Shown here piece by piece: positions 58,872-64,000 of a DNA stretch of 64,000 bases. The stretch lies in NCBI RefSeq assembly GCF_000015865.1, contig NC_009012.1, positions 2,287,081 through 2,351,080 of the forward strand. Direction: 5' to 3'. The notes below the pieces were generated by a model. That model ran no database searches. It was not told where the DNA came from and saw nothing but the letters and a program-made list of their open reading frames with translations. How positions within the stretch are numbered: position 1 is the first letter of the stretch; each line of letters begins with the position of its first letter. Made by a program: the position numbers and the translations under genes. The DNA comes from Acetivibrio thermocellus ATCC 27405. Its GTDB lineage: Bacteria > Bacillota > Clostridia > Acetivibrionales > Acetivibrionaceae.

Positions 58872-58906
58872 ACAATACCCTTTCCCTCCCCTTGCTCAAA
58901 ATCACA

Positions 58907-59233
58907 TTAACCATCTTCCCTGTCCACGTGGGGGGTTCTGTTAAATTTGCCAAGTTCTTCATCAAGTTTCAAATAGCTTTCTTTTATAGCCTTAACGGCT
59001 CCGTTGTTTATTGCATCCAGAACATCTCTGATACCACCAATATTGGCAAGTATGTTGTCTGTTTCCTGCCGGTACGCGTCGGCGCCTTCACCTTTCCATT
59101 TGCTAAGCAATGTTTCATTAATTCTTTCAAATTCCTTTTTAATGGCATCAAATTCTTCAATTGCTTCCTCACTTTTCTTTTCAAATTGTACAAGTTTGTC
59201 AATATCGGCCAATACAAAGCCAGAGTCAGTCAC
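58907..59233 (-). CDS. WXG100 family type VII secretion protein
   Basis: A 108-residue ESAT-6-like protein. Start is GTG at 59233 (AAAGGAGGAG six bases upstream). Two helices are joined by the WKG turn (Trp46-Lys47-Gly48), and a C-terminal YLKLD (Tyr87 to Asp91) fits the YxxxD/E export signal. Such proteins dimerise and are exported by EssC-type machinery. It lies 14 bases downstream of the second EssC gene in one operon. Confidence 0.88.
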   Translation of the reverse strand: MTDSGFVLADIDKLVQFEKKSEEAIEEFDAIKKEFERINETLLSKWKGEGADAYRQETDNILANIGGIRDVLDAINNGAVKAIKESYLKLDEELGKFNRTPHVDREDG

Positions 59234-59247
59234 AAATACTCCTCCTT

Positions 59248-60984
59248 TCAGCAATATTTAATAAATTTTAACTTCAATAAATTATCCGCCTCGACATCAT
59301 AGAAATATCCATCACCTATTTCGCACCTTGCATAATCCTCTTTCAAAGACTTAACATCCATATTGCCAAATATAGTCCTCTGACCGCGTTCTCCGGCAAA
59401 TTCGGCAATATTATCAAGCAAAAACGCTCCGGTAATCATATTATTAAAAAATGAATTCTGTTCTGCATCACTTATCTTTTGCACATCTGAAAATATAAAC
59501 AAATATCCCCTTTCTTCAGCAACGGATACAAGCTGTGGCAGAAGAACATTAATAAAACGCTTGTTTTCAACTGCATTCAAATAAACCAATTTGCTTTGTA
59601 TCACAAATACCGTAAACGGCGCCCGCTCAACGTAACAGTCCGGTATCATAAGGTATTCCTTGGATGATACTTTGCTGACTCCATAAATATCTGCCATATA
59701 ATTGGGTTTATCCAAACTTATATGTTTCTCATTCAGGTATAAATAAAATTGCTGAAGCGGCGACAGTTTCCTCATTTTTTTTGTTCCATCGGTCAAACAC
59801 AATTCCATTTCTTCAAATTTATTTATCAACTTGCAATTTACTTTGTCTTTGAAGCTGTTATAAACAGGTTCAAGTTGATTTCGTCCGTCGTCAAAAAACA
59901 CGATTTCAGCTTCCGGTCTTTGCTGGACAACCCCGCTAAGCAGCAGATAAAGCAAGTTGGTTTTTCCAAATCCCTTTTTCCCGTAAATAGCAATTACACG
60001 AGATTGCTCCAAATCAACAGTTACAGGATAAAAATTAACATAATCCAATCCGACACTTACAGGAAGCCTGTACTCTTTTTGTTCATTTTTAGGCTGCTGT
60101 TTCAGTTTTTCGTATTCCTCCCAGGTCAACTCTTTTGGGAATGTCCAGTATTTTTTTACACATTTCCGGTACCTGCCTTCCGAAAAACTAAATTTCTGTC
60201 TGAGTTTTTCGTAAAAACTTTCTTTTGTGTCGCCGCTTTCCTCTGCGTCTTCCGTTCTGTAGGGAAGGGCACATTGGACCTCATAGGGCAAATTCATCCG
60301 GAATGTGCCCGTAACGCCTTCCGGTTTAACCGTAACATTTGCAAAACCACGACCGGGAGTATTTTTGATCAAACCTACTTTTCCCGTAAAAATGTCCGCA
60401 TATTTTTCCACAGGCAATTCAAAAGCAATTTTCTGCTTAAAATTCCCAAGATAAGAAGTTACACCTTTTGTATCAAGTGCCGTAATAACAATTGTAATTC
60501 CTTTTGACAATCCTTCACGGCATAACTTTGCAAGTTTTTCATGATATGCCATATATCGTGGTTCATCTATAAAAGCATTGACGTTATCAATTATAAAAGT
60601 GGTATGCAAAGGCTGAACATCCGCATCGCGAAAATTTTTACCGTTAAGTTCCCTGATGTTGTCTTTTAGTATGTTATCCATAATCTTGAAAACACGTTTT
60701 ACATATTCTTCATTCGAATTATCGAAATAAGCGGAGACCAAAGGCAAATCTCTGCAGTCAAACAAAGCACCGCCAAAATCAAGAATAAATATTTGCTCCT
60801 CTTTTTCGTTGTATTGTTTGTGAAGAACATTAACCAATGTTCTAATGAAGGTCGTTTTTCCGCTCATGGCAGCTCCGAACACAGCTATGTTGGAATCCAG
60901 CAAGTCAACAACAAATGGTGGCTGCAACTGAATAATGGGGATATCAAATTTGCCCAATGTACACAGCATCTTTTCAAAAGCCAA
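59248..60984 (-). CDS. essC: Type VII secretion EssC-type ATPase, C-terminal half (D2-D3)
   Basis: A 578-residue cytoplasmic protein with two FtsK/SpoIIIE-type ATPase domains: the first with AVFGAAMSGKTTFIRTLV and the Walker B-like TTFIIDNVNAF, the second with AIYGKKGFGKTNLLYLL and VFFDDGRNQLEP. The TTG at 60984 has GGAGG eight bases upstream and starts two bases after the previous gene's stop. The ATG at 60999 would overlap it and lacks a site. EssC is normally one protein; here it is split as in EccCa/EccCb. It should work with the gene before it to export WXG100 proteins. Confidence 0.87.
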   Translation of the reverse strand: MAFEKMLCTLGKFDIPIIQLQPPFVVDLLDSNIAVFGAAMSGKTTFIRTLVNVLHKQYNEKEEQIFILDFGGALFDCRDLPLVSAYFDNSNEEYVKRVFKIMDNILKDNIRELNGKNFRDADVQPLHTTFIIDNVNAFIDEPRYMAYHEKLAKLCREGLSKGITIVITALDTKGVTSYLGNFKQKIAFELPVEKYADIFTGKVGLIKNTPGRGFANVTVKPEGVTGTFRMNLPYEVQCALPYRTEDAEESGDTKESFYEKLRQKFSFSEGRYRKCVKKYWTFPKELTWEEYEKLKQQPKNEQKEYRLPVSVGLDYVNFYPVTVDLEQSRVIAIYGKKGFGKTNLLYLLLSGVVQQRPEAEIVFFDDGRNQLEPVYNSFKDKVNCKLINKFEEMELCLTDGTKKMRKLSPLQQFYLYLNEKHISLDKPNYMADIYGVSKVSSKEYLMIPDCYVERAPFTVFVIQSKLVYLNAVENKRFINVLLPQLVSVAEERGYLFIFSDVQKISDAEQNSFFNNMITGAFLLDNIAEFAGERGQRTIFGNMDVKSLKEDYARCEIGDGYFYDVEADNLLKLKFIKYC

Positions 60985-60986
60985 TT

Positions 60987-63900
60987 TTAATACCTCCATT
61001 TAGTCTCATCAAAAATTTTCTCAGAAAGCGGCGGTAAAAATATTTGACGCGGCTTTTCCATCTCTCTGCTCATTTCAATTATTGTATTGTTTATATATCT
61101 GAGCTGGGTATCATGTTCATTAACGTTCTCATTTTTTTTCTTTTCTCTTTCATTATCTTTTTTCGAGGAATAAAAATCTGTATTGAATCTGCCTGAATTC
61201 GGAACCTGCGTAACTACCACCGGAGGCTCAATATTGAGGTTTTTATTGGCACCTGTATAGGCTGACTGGAAGTATTCAAATCTTGTACCTGTACCAACAA
61301 GCAAATACGCACGGCCATTAAGAGGCATTGTCGGTGCGGCTGCAGCCGGACTGTCTATCATCTCTTTCGACGCCTGTTTAGTTGCAACTCTAAGGCATAT
61401 TCTTGCTTTGGAGTTCAACCTGATATCATCTGTAATTGCACCTTCAATATTCTGCGAAATAAGAATAATATGGAATCCCAAAGTTCGTCCGACACGCGCA
61501 ATCGTAGTAATTTCAGCAATAAAGTCTGTATCGCTGCTTTCACTTGAAAACCGCTTAAGTTCGGTAAATTCATCAACCACCAGAATAAGGTGGGAAAGAT
61601 AGGAAAATTCTTTCAAATCTTTGTTTAATGCCTTAAGTTGCTTGTCATTCAGCTTCTTTTTCAATTTTTCAATTGTCTCCTCCGTGCCGGGCTTGCCTTC
61701 CAATTCCTTTATCTGCCTGATAATACGGAGTGCACGAATGTATGCATCAATATTATCAACACCCAAACTTGAAAGCAGCAATTTGCGTCTCTTTATTTCC
61801 GCATTAAGTGATTCAAGAAAGCGTTTGAGCATATACGCCGCGGAAGTTCCTTCTTCCTCTCCAGTAGTGTCTGTTACAACTCCGACGCAATGGGGCAAAT
61901 CCCCCAACCGGTCAGAGAAACCTCCTCCTTTCATGTCAACAAGCATCAAATTCAAATCCATGGGTGAAAACTTCATACACAGACCTATCAACAAAGTTAT
62001 TATTGTCTCTGATTTTCCCGAACCTGTCATCCCGGCAACAAGCATGTGCGGTCCGTCAGCTTTTTCATGCAAATCAAGATATATCGGTCCATGCTCGTTT
62101 TTACCAATCGGTACGCCAAGGCTTCGGGTAACATCATTTTTTTCTATGTCTTTCCAGTTGTCCAGTATAATTTTCTTTATTTCCCCTTTTTGTACTTTTT
62201 CCGAATCGAAACCATAAAGTTCAAACAAAGTAACCATTGACGGCACTTTACCGTTTTCAGCAATTCTTGTGTAATAAATTGCGCTTAACTGTTTGAATGC
62301 AAGAGCAAATTTTTCTCTATATTTTTCCGCATTGAATATATAGTTGTTCTGAAAATGCTTATATTCAATCAACTTGTCTGTATCACTGGCTTTGGATGTA
62401 TCATCATCCCCTTCACTTAAAACGTTAAGGGTTTCTCTGCTTAAAATATTATAACGCAAGCTGCATCTTCTGGCATTCGGATTGTCCTTGTGAATTTCAA
62501 CAATATTGCCGCAATATTTGGGTAGCTTGTCTTTCACCGGCTGTATGAAAATAAAAGTGAGCCCGTTGGAATTAACATAGGGTTCCCCCTCCTTGGGCAC
62601 CTCCGGTAAAAATTTTGAAAAACCGGTTTCTTTAATGTTGTAGTCATAAAAGACAATGCAAACAATTTGAGTCAGCTTTTGATTTTGATTCACACCCTCA
62701 TTTTTGTCACCGCTTGATTTGACACGCTCATTCATTATGCCAAGAAGCTGACCGAAAACAATACCGGCACTTTCCTTGTCAAACACAAACTGGGAAACCC
62801 CATCAAAAAGTTCGTTTGCATGAGGCAAATATTTGTAATTTTGCAAAATTTCATTTTGTTTTGCAGGATCATCTTCCGGTTCGAAGAAAAACACAAACTG
62901 TAAATCCTCCGGTGAATGGTAATATGCAAGTTCAAACACCACATGCTGAATAAAATTCCTTGAAGTTTGAATATCTTCAGAAATTACCCCCAAAGTACCG
63001 CAAGATTTCAAATCCAGCAGTAAAGGCGGTTTACTTCCGTCATCACTCCTTAAATATTTAAACCCAATATCACCGTCCTTATTGGCAAAATTATATGCCA
63101 AATCCGTAAGCAAAAATCTGTTTTTGTCTTCTTCCGCCCTTTCCGCGGGTGACAACTTTTTACGTCTTTTCTCCTTTTTTGATGGAAGGATTATTTCTAT
63201 TCTGTCTCCAATTTTTTTGTAGTATATATCATAAAAGATATGATCTTTTTTCTCGCTCTTTATCTCAAACAAAGGTTTAACTTCATCCGACATTCCAAGA
63301 GAGATAACCATAAAATCTTTATCATTCTGCGAACGCGAAAAAATGCTGCTGTGAATCTCAGCAGTATTCTTAAACAAAGTATCCATGTTTGGATATACAC
63401 TGTTCAGATATTTTATGTCACTTTTTTGCCATTCTTTTATTCTTTTAATTATTCTATGAATGTAATTTTCATAATTTTCCTTCCACACTTGTACATCCTT
63501 TTTATAATTGTTTCTTTGCTTCATAAAGTTATATGTGGAAGTTACAAGAGCGACCACTCCCATGGCCCCGGACATCAAAAGCATAGTATTTCCCAAGCTT
63601 GCAGCTTTCGGTGCAAACAAAATAATAAGATAGCGGGCCATTAACATTCCACCGGTAGATAAAACTGTGGGGATAATTATATCGAGATAAGAAGACTTAT
63701 CTTTCTTCGGCATTTCACCCGGTGGAATAATCTCAATCACCGATGGCTCAATGACATTTAAACGTCTTGTACTTATATTGTATTCCAGGGAATTTCCGGA
63801 TTTTAATATATAACTTCTTTCATTTTTCTGGAATAATGGTTTTGGTGCAACTTTCGTATCAGTTGTAAATAAAATACAGCTTGATGTTACAAAGCCTAAT

Positions 63901-64000
63901 TCATCCAATTTTTTATTAAATATTTTAGTTCCGTCAACCTCTTCCGTAAAATCAATAACGTTAAAATCTCCTTTTGCATTGTACAATACTTGCAATTCTT
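60987..64000 (-). CDS. essC: Type VII secretion EssC-type ATPase, N-terminal half (D1), 5' end off the window
   Basis: At least 1004 residues. The frame is open to the window edge, and a TTG at 63995 is not a sure start. The N-terminal part (about 1-100) fits the FHA-like region, then two membrane helices (about 103-145, IIIPTVLSTGGMLMARYLIILF) and the first FtsK-type domain with the Walker A VAGMTGSGKSETI and Walker B LILVVDEFTEL. The C-terminal tail ends KIFDETKWRY. This is the membrane motor of the type VII (Esx) system. The remaining machinery genes must lie beyond 64000. Confidence 0.88.
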   Translation of the reverse strand, partial: ELQVLYNAKGDFNVIDFTEEVDGTKIFNKKLDELGFVTSSCILFTTDTKVAPKPLFQKNERSYILKSGNSLEYNISTRRLNVIEPSVIEIIPPGEMPKKDKSSYLDIIIPTVLSTGGMLMARYLIILFAPKAASLGNTMLLMSGAMGVVALVTSTYNFMKQRNNYKKDVQVWKENYENYIHRIIKRIKEWQKSDIKYLNSVYPNMDTLFKNTAEIHSSIFSRSQNDKDFMVISLGMSDEVKPLFEIKSEKKDHIFYDIYYKKIGDRIEIILPSKKEKRRKKLSPAERAEEDKNRFLLTDLAYNFANKDGDIGFKYLRSDDGSKPPLLLDLKSCGTLGVISEDIQTSRNFIQHVVFELAYYHSPEDLQFVFFFEPEDDPAKQNEILQNYKYLPHANELFDGVSQFVFDKESAGIVFGQLLGIMNERVKSSGDKNEGVNQNQKLTQIVCIVFYDYNIKETGFSKFLPEVPKEGEPYVNSNGLTFIFIQPVKDKLPKYCGNIVEIHKDNPNARRCSLRYNILSRETLNVLSEGDDDTSKASDTDKLIEYKHFQNNYIFNAEKYREKFALAFKQLSAIYYTRIAENGKVPSMVTLFELYGFDSEKVQKGEIKKIILDNWKDIEKNDVTRSLGVPIGKNEHGPIYLDLHEKADGPHMLVAGMTGSGKSETIITLLIGLCMKFSPMDLNLMLVDMKGGGFSDRLGDLPHCVGVVTDTTGEEEGTSAAYMLKRFLESLNAEIKRRKLLLSSLGVDNIDAYIRALRIIRQIKELEGKPGTEETIEKLKKKLNDKQLKALNKDLKEFSYLSHLILVVDEFTELKRFSSESSDTDFIAEITTIARVGRTLGFHIILISQNIEGAITDDIRLNSKARICLRVATKQASKEMIDSPAAAAPTMPLNGRAYLLVGTGTRFEYFQSAYTGANKNLNIEPPVVVTQVPNSGRFNTDFYSSKKDNEREKKKNENVNEHDTQLRYINNTIIEMSREMEKPRQIFLPPLSEKIFDETKWRY

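Overview
The window looks like a chromosomal segment of a cellulosome-forming, spore-forming, thermophilic clostridium, almost certainly Acetivibrio (Clostridium) thermocellus. The strongest marker is an 837-residue XynZ (feruloyl esterase, CBM6, type I dockerin, GH10 xylanase) at 53.3-55.8 kb. Sporulation genes (spoIIR, a SleB-like hydrolase, a GerMN lipoprotein), S-layer proteins and AT-rich intergenic DNA agree with this. Most genes lie on the minus strand, and many short operons end in clear intrinsic terminators.

Layout. 0-8 kb: 5' part of a cation P-type ATPase with a strongly folded leader, a basic amino acid decarboxylase, an MgtC-family protein, spoIIR, a divergent PadR/membrane-protein pair with a promoter-embedded operator, and pyrG. 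8-15 kb: accessory island with a frameshifted IS256-family transposase and two closely related HINT-type polymorphic toxin genes. One toxin is a start-less cassette behind an RHS remnant and the other is frameshifted; each is followed by a likely immunity gene. 15-22 kb: C-terminal processing protease, two SLH proteins and a metallo-hydrolase. 22-33 kb: CPBP protease, the ddl-murI-DUF1934-argS operon, mgtE with an overlapping upstream small ORF, RDD protein, FmdB zinc ribbon, GerMN lipoprotein, deoC and a YkuK-like protein. 33-37 kb: thiol-redox operon (ccdA, tlpA, thioredoxin-thioredoxin reductase fusion, second reductase-like flavoprotein). 37-40 kb: plus-strand run of four small unknown proteins, then a SleB-type hydrolase. 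40-50 kb: tex, pfkB/fruK, orphan solute-binding lipoprotein, uvsE, methyltransferase and a peptidoglycan-binding protein. 49.7-53 kb: nucleotidyltransferase/phosphomutase fusion and an RluA pseudouridine synthase. 53-58.5 kb: xynZ, a gene remnant, and ahpF/ahpC. 58.7-64 kb: end of a type VII (Esx/WXG100) secretion operon, comprising an EssC-type ATPase split into two genes, a WXG100 substrate with a YxxxD tail, and a 46-residue companion.

The most interesting links are (i) the toxin island at 10-15 kb and the type VII secretion locus at 59-64 kb, plausibly effectors and their exporter; (ii) a long leader RNA fold that would bury the ribosome-binding site and start codon of the P-type ATPase; and (iii) an unannotated 45-codon ORF overlapping the mgtE start. 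No tRNA, rRNA or CRISPR array was recognised. All identifications come from reading motifs by eye; no database search was run.
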